Shown: positions 25,067 to 34,527 of the stretch, piece by piece
Layout: each line of letters opens with the position of its first letter
Position numbering within the stretch: position 1 is the stretch's first letter
Source of the DNA: Bacteroidota bacterium
GTDB taxonomy: Bacteria; Bacteroidota; Bacteroidia; Bacteroidales; Paludibacteraceae
NCBI GenBank assembly: GCA_023391625.1
Contig: JAEWAN010000034.1
Span: 558,001-622,000 of the forward strand
Direction: 5' to 3'
DNA length: 64,000 nucleotides
Made by a program: the position numbers and the translations under genes
Notes under the pieces: generated by a model
Databases searched by the model: none
What the model saw: only the letters and a program-made list of their open reading frames with translations
What the model was told of the DNA's origin: nothing

Positions 25067-26110
25067 TTACTTGACCAAATAACGTTCAAAACCCGGTGTA
25101 TAAACCACCTGATTTTCGCCGTTTTCATCCGCATAAATAAGGTAGCAGTCCATACCCGGCACGGACTCACAAACAGACAGGGCATCATCCTTACCCAACA
25201 CCATGAAAGCCGTAGCATACGCATCGGCCTGCATACAGGTAGGCGCAATTACTGTAGCACTCAATAAACTATGGTTTACCGGATAGCCGGTGCGGGGATC
25301 AATAGTATGGGAATACTTTTTATTGCCCATATAGTAGAACTGGCGATAATTTCCGGAAGTGGCCAACCCTACATCTGTGATAGATACAATAGCCTGCAAT
25401 TTACGCTGCGTCACTTCCGGATCATCTATCGGTGTATCTATGCCTATGGTCCAGTTTTTTCCTTTTGGATTTTTTCCTTTACAAGCTATTTCTCCTCCTA
25501 TTTCAATCATATAATTCTGACAACCGTTCTTTTCCAAAAATTTCCCCATCACATCGGAGGAATAACCTTTAGCAATGGCGCTCGCGTCTAACATGATATC
25601 CGGATCATCTTTTAGAATACGATGATTTTCCAATCTGACTTTTTCATACCCAACATAAGGCAAAATATCGGCTACATCCGGAACTTGCGTTCTCTCCCGA
25701 TCACCGAAACCAAACCCCCAGGCGTTTACCAACGGTGCCACCGTTATATCAAAAGCTCCACCTGTCTTTTCTGAAACTTCCTGAGCCATCGAAAACATTG
25801 TTTCAAAATACTCATCAGCAACGACTTCCGGATCATTCTGATTAATCCGGGAAATAACGGAAGCGGGATTAAAGGTAGAAAGAGACAACTCAAATTCTTT
25901 CATATGTTTTTCCAGTTCCGCCTGCAGGTCCTTGCCTTTCGGCTGCAAATAAGTTGCCGTATAATAGGTACCATGAATCCTACCCTGATTTTTAATATAT
26001 TCTTTAGGAGATGGTTTACATGCCACAAAAGCTATAGCCAGACAGGCTACAACAAAGCATATATTTACAATTCGTCTTTTCATAAGTATAAAAGAAAGAT
26101 AGATGTACAC
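25067..26110 (-). CDS. apbE: FAD:protein FMN transferase ApbE
   Basis: The protein is 347 residues from the first start. The Met at 26083 (MKRRIVNICFVVACLAIAFVAC) gives a lipoprotein signal with Cys22 and is preferred. The ApbE domain shows GTYYTATY near the mature N-terminus, VNAWGFGFGDRERTQVP, ALDASAIAKGYSSDV-like DASAIAKGYSSD, MIEIGGEIACKGKNPKG and SHTIDPRTGYPV. It moves FMN from FAD to threonines of membrane flavoproteins outside the cytoplasmic membrane; NqrB and NqrC in this window carry suitable sites. It lies between the dihydroorotase and HAD genes. Confidence 0.94.
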   Translation of the reverse strand: MYIYLSFILMKRRIVNICFVVACLAIAFVACKPSPKEYIKNQGRIHGTYYTATYLQPKGKDLQAELEKHMKEFELSLSTFNPASVISRINQNDPEVVADEYFETMFSMAQEVSEKTGGAFDITVAPLVNAWGFGFGDRERTQVPDVADILPYVGYEKVRLENHRILKDDPDIMLDASAIAKGYSSDVMGKFLEKNGCQNYMIEIGGEIACKGKNPKGKNWTIGIDTPIDDPEVTQRKLQAIVSITDVGLATSGNYRQFYYMGNKKYSHTIDPRTGYPVNHSLLSATVIAPTCMQADAYATAFMVLGKDDALSVCESVPGMDCYLIYADENGENQVVYTPGFERYLVK

Positions 26111-26117
26111 AAATCAA

Positions 26118-27476
26118 TCACGCTTGAAACAAAAGACGTTTTCCCCGTACACTTTCGTCAATCACTCCGTCATCATAAACCTTTTTCCCATTAACAAAGG
26201 TTTTCCTCACCGAATGATCAAAAGTAGTACCTTCAAACGGAGACCAACCGCATTTATACAAAATATTTTCCGGAGATACCGTCCAGGGCTTATTCGGATC
26301 AACCAACACTAAATCTGCATAATATCCCGGCCGTATATATCCCCTGTCTTTTATACGGAACAATTCAGCCGGAGCGTGGCTCATTTTTTCCACCACTTTA
26401 GTCAAAGAAAAAACGCCTTCTTTTGCTAATTGAAGCATAGCTACCAGCGAATGTTGTGCCAAAGGCCCTCCGGAAGCTGCCTGGAATATAGATCCTTGTT
26501 TTTCACTCCATAAATGAGGAGCATGATCCGTAGCTACAATATCTATTTTATTGCTATTTACCGCATTTCTCAAGGCTTCCCTGTCCGCAGCCGATTTAAT
26601 AGCCGGATTCCATTTTATCCGATTGCCATACTGCTTATAATCTACATCGGTAAACCACAAATGATGCACACAAACTTCTGCCGTGATATTTTTATCTTTC
26701 AATGGTTTCTCACTGTCAAACAAAGACATTTCACGTTCCGTTGAAATATGCAGAATATGTAACCGGGCATTGTATTTGGAAGCCAACTCCGCAGCCTTGG
26801 AAGAAGACCTGTAGCATGCTTCCGCACTCCTGATCAACGGATGATACTCTACCGGGATGTTATCTCCCAAAAGTGATTTATAATGACGGATATTATTCTG
26901 AATGGTTACTTCATCCTCGCAGTGAGCAGCAATGAGCAACGGTATTTCCGAAAAGATGGCGCTTAATGTTTTTTCATTATCCACCAACATATTTCCGGTT
27001 GAAGAACCCATGAAAAGTTTTACGCCCGGAACGGTAGCTGCATCGACTTTTTTCAGTTCACACAAATTGTCATTGGTTGCCCCCATCAAAAAAGAGTAAT
27101 TGGCAAATGACTTCTCCGCACCCAACTCATATTTAGCTTCCAGCAATTCTATTGTGGTAGTCTGAGGTTTTGTGTTAGGCATATCCATAAAGGAAGTAAT
27201 TCCTCCTGCCACCGCAGCTTTACTCTCCGTATAGATATCTCCTTTGTGAGTAAGCCCCGGATCACGAAAATGAACCTGATCGTCAATAACTCCCGGCAAA
27301 AGCAACAAACCGGTAGCATCAATCTCCGCAAGTGGTTTCTCCAGAGCATCTGCTTCTGCCCCCCGATACACCTTCTTTATTTTCTCACCTTCAACAAGTA
27401 CCGAACCAATGAAAGACTGCCCTTCATTCACAATCGTTGCATTCCTGATCAGGAATGCCGTTGAATAATTATCCAT
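26118..27476 (-). CDS. pyrC: Dihydroorotase
   Basis: The 452-residue amidohydrolase has the metal motif DDQVHFRDPG (HxxR variant), AAHCEDE, LHILHIST and the catalytic ATDHAPH. These are the dihydroorotase zinc and proton-transfer positions, and length fits class I dihydroorotases. It cyclises carbamoyl-aspartate in pyrimidine synthesis. It is followed by apbE after 7 bases (more with the later apbE start) and preceded by the glycosyltransferase gene at 34 bases. Hydantoinase-type relatives are less likely given the motif set. Confidence 0.92.
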   Translation of the reverse strand: MDNYSTAFLIRNATIVNEGQSFIGSVLVEGEKIKKVYRGAEADALEKPLAEIDATGLLLLPGVIDDQVHFRDPGLTHKGDIYTESKAAVAGGITSFMDMPNTKPQTTTIELLEAKYELGAEKSFANYSFLMGATNDNLCELKKVDAATVPGVKLFMGSSTGNMLVDNEKTLSAIFSEIPLLIAAHCEDEVTIQNNIRHYKSLLGDNIPVEYHPLIRSAEACYRSSSKAAELASKYNARLHILHISTEREMSLFDSEKPLKDKNITAEVCVHHLWFTDVDYKQYGNRIKWNPAIKSAADREALRNAVNSNKIDIVATDHAPHLWSEKQGSIFQAASGGPLAQHSLVAMLQLAKEGVFSLTKVVEKMSHAPAELFRIKDRGYIRPGYYADLVLVDPNKPWTVSPENILYKCGWSPFEGTTFDHSVRKTFVNGKKVYDDGVIDESVRGKRLLFQA

Positions 27477-27510
27477 AAAATTACAATTGATTTAAATTCA
27501 CACTGACACC

Positions 27511-28257
27511 TTACAGGGATGAGGATTTCTTTTTCTGAGGATACTTACGGAACCAACTGCTCAATTTCAGTTGTATAACGCCTAAAAACGCCTCACCGAA
27601 AATACCTCCACTCATTTTTGAAGTACCCAGTTCCCTGTTTATAAAGATAATAGGCACTTCTTTCAATGTAAAGCCACACTTATAAGCAGTGAACTTCATT
27701 TCTATCTGGAAAGCATAACCTTTGAATTTTATCTTATCCAGTTCAAGGGTCTCCAGCACTTCCCTCCGGTAACATTTAAACCCGGCCGTTGTGTCCGCTA
27801 TTTTCATTCCGGTAACCAAACGCACATATTTCGAAGCGAAATATGACATCAAAACACGTCCTATCGGCCAGTTCACTACATTTACTCCACTTATATACCT
27901 GGAACCTATCGCCACATCAGCTCCCTGAGTATGACAGGCTTCATACAACCGAGGCAAATCATTCGGATTATGAGAAAAATCGGCATCCATCTCAAAAATA
28001 TATTCATATCCGTGTTCCAATCCCCATTTAAAACCCGTCAGATAAGCTGTACCTAAACCCAGTTTTCCACTTCTCTCCAGCAAGAACAAACGTTCCGGAA
28101 ATTCCTTCTGCATTTCTTTCACAATAGCAGCCGTCCCGTCCGGAGAACCATCGTCCACAATAAGAATATTAAAAATTACAGATTGTCCTAAAACAGCCCG
28201 AATAATATTTTCAATGTTTTCTTTCTCATTATATGTAGGAATAATAACTAGATTCAT
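27511..28257 (-). CDS. Dolichol-phosphate mannosyltransferase-like glycosyltransferase (GT2)
   Basis: The 248-residue GT2 protein shows IPTYNEKENIENI at the start, the nucleotide-binding DDGSPDGTA and the metal-binding DADFSHNP. The later region GSRYISGVNVVNWP and CYRREVLE fits polyprenol-phosphate mannose synthases. It lacks the C-terminal membrane domain found in some relatives. It probably loads mannose (or another sugar) onto a polyprenyl phosphate on the inner face of the membrane. It lies 34 bases upstream of pyrC in the same direction. Confidence 0.85.
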   Translation of the reverse strand: MNLVIIPTYNEKENIENIIRAVLGQSVIFNILIVDDGSPDGTAAIVKEMQKEFPERLFLLERSGKLGLGTAYLTGFKWGLEHGYEYIFEMDADFSHNPNDLPRLYEACHTQGADVAIGSRYISGVNVVNWPIGRVLMSYFASKYVRLVTGMKIADTTAGFKCYRREVLETLELDKIKFKGYAFQIEMKFTAYKCGFTLKEVPIIFINRELGTSKMSGGIFGEAFLGVIQLKLSSWFRKYPQKKKSSSL

Positions 28258-28318
28258 CTGTATGAAGTGTAAAAGTTAGAGTTTTTATAATTCTGTATAT
28301 TCAGCACGCCATTAGGAG

Positions 28319-29122
28319 CTAAAATTCATAAAGTTGTGATGGCGTGAAACGCTCTAAAGTAGTAAGCTGCACGTCCTCACCTACTTTAATGTTCTTAGCA
28401 TTCAAATAACGTTCTATTGTGGATTGAGCCAATTCCGGCATATTATTCTCTTTGCTTAAATGACAAAGAAAAATATGTTTCAAACGTTCATGATAATAAT
28501 CCGCCAAACATTTACCGGCCTGGTCATTGCTTAAATGTCCTGTTTCCGATATAATTCTCCGCTTCAAGTGATAAGGATACTTACCCGTCAGCAACAACTG
28601 CTCATCATAATTTGCCTCCAGAATCATGTAATCACACTGTTCCAGATGCTCTATCACGTCTTTACTCACATAACCCAAGTCTGTGGCAAAAGTAAATACT
28701 TTCCCATCATACTCTACCGTATAACCCACATTATCTGTGGCATCATGTGAAACCGGAAAAGACGTTACTGTAAATTTTCCTACAGTAACAGTTTCCCCTT
28801 TTTCAATATATTTCTGACAAGTACTTAACTTCTGGGTAACACAATAACTTCGGTTTATGCCGTTATGAACAAGGCGGGTAGTATATACCGGAACATTAAA
28901 CCGCTCACCCAAAGTCCCGATTCCTCGAATATGATCTGCATGGTCATGGGTCACAAAAACGCCCCAGATACGATCTAAATCAACTTTGATGTCACGCAGG
29001 CACCGACGTATAGTCCGGGCGCTTATCCCTGCATCAATTAATATGCCGTGCGAGTCGTCACCCAAATAATAACAATTACCGCTACTTCCACTCGCAAAAC
29101 TCTGAAAACGCACTTGACTCAT
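28319..29122 (-). CDS. MBL-fold metallo-hydrolase, YycJ/WalJ-like
   Basis: The 267-residue protein begins with RFQSFASGSSGNCYYLG and has the metal motif HDHADHIRG, then SHDATDNVGYTVE and HLKRRIISETGHLSND. This matches YycJ/WalJ-type beta-lactamase-fold proteins, some of which are single-stranded DNA exonucleases. It probably acts in DNA metabolism in the cytoplasm, by family inference. A TAATTTTG -7 element is just upstream at 29158-29165. Confidence 0.88.
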   Translation of the reverse strand: MSQVRFQSFASGSSGNCYYLGDDSHGILIDAGISARTIRRCLRDIKVDLDRIWGVFVTHDHADHIRGIGTLGERFNVPVYTTRLVHNGINRSYCVTQKLSTCQKYIEKGETVTVGKFTVTSFPVSHDATDNVGYTVEYDGKVFTFATDLGYVSKDVIEHLEQCDYMILEANYDEQLLLTGKYPYHLKRRIISETGHLSNDQAGKCLADYYHERLKHIFLCHLSKENNMPELAQSTIERYLNAKNIKVGEDVQLTTLERFTPSQLYEF

Positions 29123-29157
29123 AATGTAACCCGACCTGATTCTTTGTTATAGGAAGA

Positions 29158-29165
29158 CAAAATTA
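29158..29165 (-). promoter_or_regulatory. Probable -7 element of the MBL-fold gene
   Basis: The minus strand reads TAATTTTG (TAnnTTTG), 36 bases before the start codon. Confidence 0.45.
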
Positions 29166-29320
29166 ACACTAAATTATGAGAATTAATACAATATTAGTCA
29201 GAAATAAAGTTAAGAATTATATATGCTCCTCCCCATATAACAAATGGGAAACAGAAGCTATTCAAAACAATATAAACTGCTCTCACAAGCTGTAGTTAAA
29301 ACAAACATCCTCTCCAGAAA

Positions 29321-30070
29321 TCAATCCGGCTCATAAATCATCTTCTTTGTCATGCCTCCATCCACTACGATATTTTGTCCGTTGATAAAATCATTGCCGG
29401 GTTGAGTCAGAAAAAGGCACAAACGAGCGATATCTTCAGGCTTTCCTACCCTGTTTGAGTAATGCTGAAGATGGTCAATATCTCTCAGATTTTCGTAATC
29501 CGTAGTTTGTATCCATCCCGGACTTATGCAATTTACACGTATGTTACACTTTGACAACGATGCAGCCAGAGCGTGCGTTAAAGCCACAATTCCCCCTTTG
29601 GAAGCCGCATAAGACTCTGAATCCGGTTCTGACATCACAGCCCGTGTCGAAGCTATATTAACAATAAAGCCCTCTCCGGTCTTGCGCATAATAGCCGCAG
29701 CTTCACGCGAGCACAAAAAAGTTCCCCTCAAATTTGTATTAATCACATTATCCCACTCCTCCAAAGACAGTTCATCCATAGGTTTAAAAATACCGAATCC
29801 GGCATTATTAATCAGAACATCAATCCGCCCCAATTCGCTACCCACCCAAGACATCAATTTTCCAATATCCGCAACAACGCTAACATCTGTCTGGATAAAT
29901 TTTGCAAGTCCTCCTGCCTTTAATATAATATTTTCCGTATTTATACCAGCTTCCACATCCCTCTCTGCTATAATAACATATGCTTCTTCTGCTGCATACA
30001 TACAGGCCACAGACTGACCTATTCCCCTGCCTGCTCCTGTCACAAGCACCACTTTGTCTTTATAAACCAT
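29321..30070 (-). CDS. SDR family oxidoreductase
   Basis: The 249-residue short-chain dehydrogenase has TGAGRGIG for the cofactor, NNAGFGIF, an ASTRA serine region and YAASKGG with the catalytic Tyr and Lys. Compared with fabG in this window it lacks the FabG-specific stretches, and its ending GQNIVVDGGMTKKMIYEPD suggests a glucose-dehydrogenase- or sorbitol-dehydrogenase-like enzyme. The substrate is unknown. It is monocistronic, with a possible TATGTTTG -7 element at 30097-30104. Confidence 0.85.
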   Translation of the reverse strand: MVYKDKVVLVTGAGRGIGQSVACMYAAEEAYVIIAERDVEAGINTENIILKAGGLAKFIQTDVSVVADIGKLMSWVGSELGRIDVLINNAGFGIFKPMDELSLEEWDNVINTNLRGTFLCSREAAAIMRKTGEGFIVNIASTRAVMSEPDSESYAASKGGIVALTHALAASLSKCNIRVNCISPGWIQTTDYENLRDIDHLQHYSNRVGKPEDIARLCLFLTQPGNDFINGQNIVVDGGMTKKMIYEPD

Positions 30071-30376
30071 ATTTTTGAAAATAAATTAAGTTTACACAAA
30101 CATACCATTTTATCCTCATTTTCCGATTATAACAAGGAGAGATATCCTTAAAAGAATAATATCAAAATCGGAAAAACTCCCGTCACACGACAAGACATCT
30201 CTGTGGATGCAACACCGAAAGGAGTCCAGATTATTATTGGAGATGACGGCATCATCGGAATGAATTTAATAAACCTGCTTGATTGCGTGACGATTAATCT
30301 AAAAGATATGTCTTTAAAATTAGAATAAGAGTATTTAAATACCTACATTATCTATAAACAAAAAAAGAAGTCGTTT
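30071..30376. other. Intergenic region with SDR promoter and a gene remnant
   Basis: A 306-base spacer. Its right end borders the acyl-CoA ligase terminator. It contains the SDR -7 candidate (30097-30104, minus) and the plus-strand retropepsin-like remnant listed separately. Confidence 0.5.
30152..30328 (+). pseudogene. Remnant of a retropepsin-like aspartyl protease C-terminus
   Basis: A 58-codon open stretch with no start codon, bounded upstream by an in-frame TAA at 30149-30151, encodes IGDDGIIGMNLINLLDCV and then TINLKDMSLKLE to a stop. The pattern G-(I/L)-(I/L)-G-M-x-(F/L)-(L/I)-N followed by a VTI-N-x-K strand is the C-terminal part of retropepsin-like (clan AA) protease domains in Bacteroidota. 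The catalytic DTG half is missing, so this looks like the end of a gene whose body was deleted. Confidence 0.6.
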
Positions 30377-30393
30377 TCACGACTTCTTTTTTG
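30358..30393. terminator. Terminator at the acyl-CoA ligase 3' end
   Basis: AAAAAAGAAGTCG and CGACTTCTTTTTT form a long stem around TTTTCA, with A and T runs on both sides. The last ligase codons and stop lie inside the hairpin. Confidence 0.88.
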
Positions 30394-32104
30394 TATCCTC
30401 TTTAGAATCTTTCTTTTTATCATTCTGTTTGGTGTAAAGGAAACGTTTTATCTTTTGAGAAGCTGTTTTCTCAAAAGGTTTATCCATTACATCAATCCGC
30501 TTTATCTGGGAATTCCGGTTTAACCTGCTGTTCAACTCTTTCTTATAATTTTGTATCCAGTTATGATAACGATCATCAAACTCCTGCATTTTTTCACGCC
30601 CTTTTTCTCGTCTTTCCTCAATAGCTGATTTCAAACTATCCAGATTACTTTCCAGGTCATCCAGATTCAACAATATTTTTGCCACAAGACCTCCATCTTC
30701 TTCCACAACCAATGACTCTACCACAAACTGGTCATTGTTTATAATAGATTCAATATCTTCCGGATAGATGTTCTCCCCACTGGCTCCAATAATAGTGGTT
30801 TTAGCACGCCCCTTGATATAAAGCCTTTTCTTAGAATCAAACCTTCCTAAATCGCCAGTACGGAACCATCCGTCTTCTGTCAACACTTCTGCCGTAGCTT
30901 CCGGATTTTTATAATACCCTTTCATCACATTCGGACCTTTAGCCCATATCTCGCCTACTCCGTTTTTATCCGGTTCATGAATTTTCAGCTCTAATCCGGG
31001 CAAAGCAGTACCTGTAGACTGGAGTTTAGTTTTCCCCACAGCAGCCCCTGCCAATAAAGGAGCTGTTTCCGTTAATCCATAACCAATGGCATAAGGGAAT
31101 TTCGCTTCTTTCAAGAAACGTTCTACCCGGGCATCCAATTTTGCTCCGCCGATACCGAAAAATTTAAGGCGTCCACCAAATTTTTGATACAGCTTCTTCC
31201 CCGCGATACGGTGTATGATAGTACGGAAAATAAAATTCTTATATATCATCCGTTTAAAACGCTGCCTGGAAAACTGCTCCAATATCTGTGATTTATAGAT
31301 TTTCTCCATAATCAGAGGTACGGAGAGCATAATGGTAGGTTTCAATTTAGCCATTGCAGGCATTAAAGCTGCCGCAGTGGGCGGTTTTTCCAAATAATAG
31401 ATAGAACTACCATACATAATGGGAAATAACAGTCCTAAACTATTTTCATACGTATGTGATAAAGGCAAAAACGACAGGAATACATCATACTCATCAATAG
31501 GCTGAAACGTATATGACTGCATAACAACAAACGTAATATTCCGATGAGTAAGAATTACTCCTTTTGAACGGCCTGTTGTACCGGACGTATATATTAACGC
31601 CGCAACGTCATCTTCATTTACCTCAATATCATCAATATTAGCATCCTCAAAAACCGTTTCTTTACTACCCTCTATCAACGCCATATTATCCAACTTGATA
31701 GTAGCAATCAAATCCGGCAAATCCAGCCCTTCAACTTTAGTAAACAAACGCTCACTAATAAACAGCACTTTTGCCTCCGAATGGGTCAATACATTTTCTA
31801 CCTCAACACGGGTAAAATCAGGTAAAATAGGAACAATAACAAGTCCTTTGGAAACAACAGCAAAATATGCCACAACCCAGTTAGGCATACTGTGTCCAAA
31901 CAAAGCTACCTTATCTCCTTTTTTCAAACCCATAGAAAACAATCGTTTGGAAAGAAGTTCAATCTGCTTTCCAAGCTCTGCGTATGTAATAGGTTCACCA
32001 TTCACAAACGACACAGCAGGCCTGTCGGCATACTCCTTTACAGAACGATCTATTACCGTTTTCAAGGTAAGCGGATTGGGTTCTATTTTTCTTTTAAAAA
32101 TCAT
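30377..32104 (-). CDS. Long-chain fatty acid--CoA ligase (AMP-binding enzyme)
   Basis: The 575-residue adenylate-forming enzyme has YTSGTTGRSKGV (P-loop), YGLTETAPL, GWFRTGDLGRFD and IKGRAKTTIIGASGENIYPE. The order matches FadD-like long-chain acyl-CoA synthetases. It activates fatty acids with ATP and CoA at the membrane face. It ends in a lysine-rich tail (DSKEDTKKKS) whose codons form half of the terminator stem. It is probably monocistronic, with a TATCTTTG -7 element at 32183-32190. Confidence 0.92.
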   Translation of the reverse strand: MIFKRKIEPNPLTLKTVIDRSVKEYADRPAVSFVNGEPITYAELGKQIELLSKRLFSMGLKKGDKVALFGHSMPNWVVAYFAVVSKGLVIVPILPDFTRVEVENVLTHSEAKVLFISERLFTKVEGLDLPDLIATIKLDNMALIEGSKETVFEDANIDDIEVNEDDVAALIYTSGTTGRSKGVILTHRNITFVVMQSYTFQPIDEYDVFLSFLPLSHTYENSLGLLFPIMYGSSIYYLEKPPTAAALMPAMAKLKPTIMLSVPLIMEKIYKSQILEQFSRQRFKRMIYKNFIFRTIIHRIAGKKLYQKFGGRLKFFGIGGAKLDARVERFLKEAKFPYAIGYGLTETAPLLAGAAVGKTKLQSTGTALPGLELKIHEPDKNGVGEIWAKGPNVMKGYYKNPEATAEVLTEDGWFRTGDLGRFDSKKRLYIKGRAKTTIIGASGENIYPEDIESIINNDQFVVESLVVEEDGGLVAKILLNLDDLESNLDSLKSAIEERREKGREKMQEFDDRYHNWIQNYKKELNSRLNRNSQIKRIDVMDKPFEKTASQKIKRFLYTKQNDKKKDSKEDTKKKS

Positions 32105-32182
32105 AATTAGAAGTAGTTATTCACATGTTTATTCAACAAAAAAACATTAAAAAATGTTTTATCATCCTGTACAGATTGTGGA

Positions 32183-32190
32183 CAAAGATA
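32183..32190 (-). promoter_or_regulatory. Probable -7 element of the acyl-CoA ligase gene
   Basis: The minus strand reads TATCTTTG, a full match to TAnnTTTG, 79 bases before the start. Confidence 0.5.
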
Positions 32191-32242
32191 AATGAAAAAC
32201 CCTAATATTATTGCACACTTTCATCTTTTTTATGCAAAAACG

Positions 32243-33817
32243 CTACACTTCCTTAATTTTCATATAATTTGCAACCAAAGATGCTGCATTTTCCCCATCC
32301 ATAGCAGAAGAAGTTATACCACCAGCATAACCGGACCCTTCCCCACAAGGGAAAAGCCCTGAAATATCCGGATGTTGCCCTGTTTCCACATCACGCGGTA
32401 TACGAACAGCCGATGAAGAGCGTGACTCTACAGCCAAAACAACGGCCTCATTCGTCAGATACCCCCTCATTTTCCGGTCAAAGTGAACAAATCCTTCCCT
32501 CAGCCGTGTTCCAATATGTTCCGGAAGCCAAAAATGAAGCGGAGAAGATATAACCCCGGGAAGATATGAACAGGCTGGTAAATCGGCAGACAGCCGCCCT
32601 TCCACAAAATCACGCAAGCGCTGCGCGGGTGCAACCTCTCCCTGTCCTCCGTTATTACGATAGGCCAGATTTTCGACATGTTGCTGAAAACGTAAACCTG
32701 CCAAAGAACCATACTGTTTAAATTCTTCCGGAATATCTTCCGGTCTTATTTCCACAACAATTCCGGAATTGGCATAGGGTGAATTGCGTTGTGAGGCAGA
32801 CATTCCATTAACCACAATTTCATTATTCCGGCTGCCTGCCGGAACAATATGACCGCCGGGACACATACAAAAGGAATACACTCCCCTGCCATTAACCTGA
32901 GTCACCAGATTATACGATGCCGCCGGCAAGAATTCACTCCTTTTTTTAGTATGATACTGAATGCTATCTATCAATTTCTGCGGGTGCTCCACACGTACTC
33001 CCATAGCAAACCCTTTCGGTTCTAACATGATATTCTTCTCATAAAGCATCTCATATATATCATGAGCCGAATGTCCGGTAGCAAGAATCAGAGCAGCTGC
33101 ATAGAATTCTTCACCGGAAGCTGTTCTGCAACCCTTAATACAGTTATTCTCTACAATTAAATCCGTCAGCCTTTGTTCAAAAAGGACTTCTCCTCCAAAA
33201 CTGCGAATAGCCTGGGTCATATTCTCAATTACCAGAGGCAACTTATCCGACCCTATATGAGGATGAGCTTCATAGAGTATATTTTCCTGAGCTCCATGAA
33301 GATAAAATATTTCATATATCCGCTGAACATTCCCTTTCTTCTTAGAACGGGTATATAATTTACCATCAGAAAACGTACCGGCTCCACCTTCCCCAAAACA
33401 ATAATTGGATTCCGCATTAAACTCTTTATTCCGGTTCAACTGCGCAATGTCAACCTTACGTTTCCTCACATCCTTACCACGTTCCAAAACAATGGGTCTA
33501 TAACCAGACTCTATCAGTTTCAAAGCTGCAAATAATCCGGCTGGACCTGCACCAATCACCAATACCGGTTCTTTGCTCCGTACATCCTGATACAGCGGCC
33601 TATCTACATGAAACTCTTCCGGAATTTCATTCCAGTAAACGTCCAGATTAACCAACACTTTTATTCTCCCTCCCCGGGCATCAATTGATTTTTTTATCAG
33701 GCGGGAGCAAGTTATTTCCGACGGTTGTATTTTAAGATAATTTGCCGTTGCCTGTAATAACAATTCTTTTTTAACTGCTTGTTCCGGCGTTAATATTAAC
33801 TGGATTTGTGAATGCAT
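32243..33817 (-). CDS. COG2509-type FAD-dependent oxidoreductase
   Basis: A start at 33817 (MHSQIQLILTPEQ) is preferred over the longer frame from 33850, because a TATCTTTG promoter element at 33848-33855 overlaps the latter. The resulting protein of about 524 residues has a short N-terminal domain, then VIGAGPAGLFAALKLIESG for FAD, later LERGKDVRKRKVDIAQLN, a CFGEGGAGTFSDGKL stretch and the C-terminal GEGSGYAGGITSSAMDGE. This is the uncharacterised flavoprotein family often annotated as NAD(P)/FAD-dependent oxidoreductase. The reaction is unknown. Confidence 0.88.
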   Translation of the reverse strand: MHSQIQLILTPEQAVKKELLLQATANYLKIQPSEITCSRLIKKSIDARGGRIKVLVNLDVYWNEIPEEFHVDRPLYQDVRSKEPVLVIGAGPAGLFAALKLIESGYRPIVLERGKDVRKRKVDIAQLNRNKEFNAESNYCFGEGGAGTFSDGKLYTRSKKKGNVQRIYEIFYLHGAQENILYEAHPHIGSDKLPLVIENMTQAIRSFGGEVLFEQRLTDLIVENNCIKGCRTASGEEFYAAALILATGHSAHDIYEMLYEKNIMLEPKGFAMGVRVEHPQKLIDSIQYHTKKRSEFLPAASYNLVTQVNGRGVYSFCMCPGGHIVPAGSRNNEIVVNGMSASQRNSPYANSGIVVEIRPEDIPEEFKQYGSLAGLRFQQHVENLAYRNNGGQGEVAPAQRLRDFVEGRLSADLPACSYLPGVISSPLHFWLPEHIGTRLREGFVHFDRKMRGYLTNEAVVLAVESRSSSAVRIPRDVETGQHPDISGLFPCGEGSGYAGGITSSAMDGENAASLVANYMKIKEV

Positions 33818-33847
33818 AAACCTATTTTGTATATATATTTCCAATGA

Positions 33848-33855
33848 CAAAGATA
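33848..33855 (-). promoter_or_regulatory. -7 element that sets the flavoprotein start
   Basis: The minus strand reads TATCTTTG, 30 bases upstream of the Met at 33817; the alternative start at 33850 falls inside it. Confidence 0.55.
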
Positions 33856-33992
33856 CATAATTGTACCGAGAATCCTCCTATATCGCACTATACATACAAA
33901 TCCTTATTAATTGTGTTTTTTGCCCAAAACTATGCAGATTCAAAATATTTCATCATCTTTGCATATCATACGGTATGGTATTATTTTATAGA

Positions 33993-34517
33993 ATGAACAG
34001 GATAAATAAAAACACGTGGCTGGAAAGCGGATTCAAGCTATTGGCACAAGAAGGATTTTCTAAAATAACAATAGAAAATCTATGCAATGATATAGAGAAA
34101 ACAAAGGGATCTTTTTACCATCATTTCAAAAACATAGACGATTATATCGTTCATTTAATGGAATACTGGCTGAATGTGAACACATTGTCCATCATAGAAA
34201 CTACGGAAAAAGAAAAAGACGCCTGGAAAAAAGAAGAAACAATCAATTCATTAGTAAGCCGTGCTACACATAAAGCAGAATTATATATCAGAGGATGGAG
34301 TTTTGCTAATAAAATAGTAAACAGTTATGTAAAAAAAGCAGACAGCATTCGTCTGAATTACATAACCAAACTCAATGAACAAAAGGGCTTTGACAACGTA
34401 AAAGCTAAAGAAATGGCTATGCTGACATACGCTACGTTAGTAGGAATGCAACAGCTTTTTCCGGAACTGACAACAAAAGATTACGGACACCTGATAGAAC
34501 TAACGTACCTGAAATAA
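33993..34517 (+). CDS. TetR family transcriptional regulator
   Basis: From the ATG at 33993 the product is 174 residues. The N-terminal helix-turn-helix reads GFSKITIENLCNDIEKTKGSFYHHFKN, split by the turn near IEKTKG, which is the TetR signature. The C-terminal helical ligand domain has no recognisable specificity. The frame is open for 44 codons upstream, but that stretch is not TetR-like. It leads a three-gene plus-strand cluster with DUF2867 and nucleotidyltransferase-like genes at 10 and 12 base gaps and is likely to control them and itself. Confidence 0.9.
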   Translation: MNRINKNTWLESGFKLLAQEGFSKITIENLCNDIEKTKGSFYHHFKNIDDYIVHLMEYWLNVNTLSIIETTEKEKDAWKKEETINSLVSRATHKAELYIRGWSFANKIVNSYVKKADSIRLNYITKLNEQKGFDNVKAKEMAMLTYATLVGMQQLFPELTTKDYGHLIELTYLK

Positions 34518-34527
34518 AAACCTTCTT

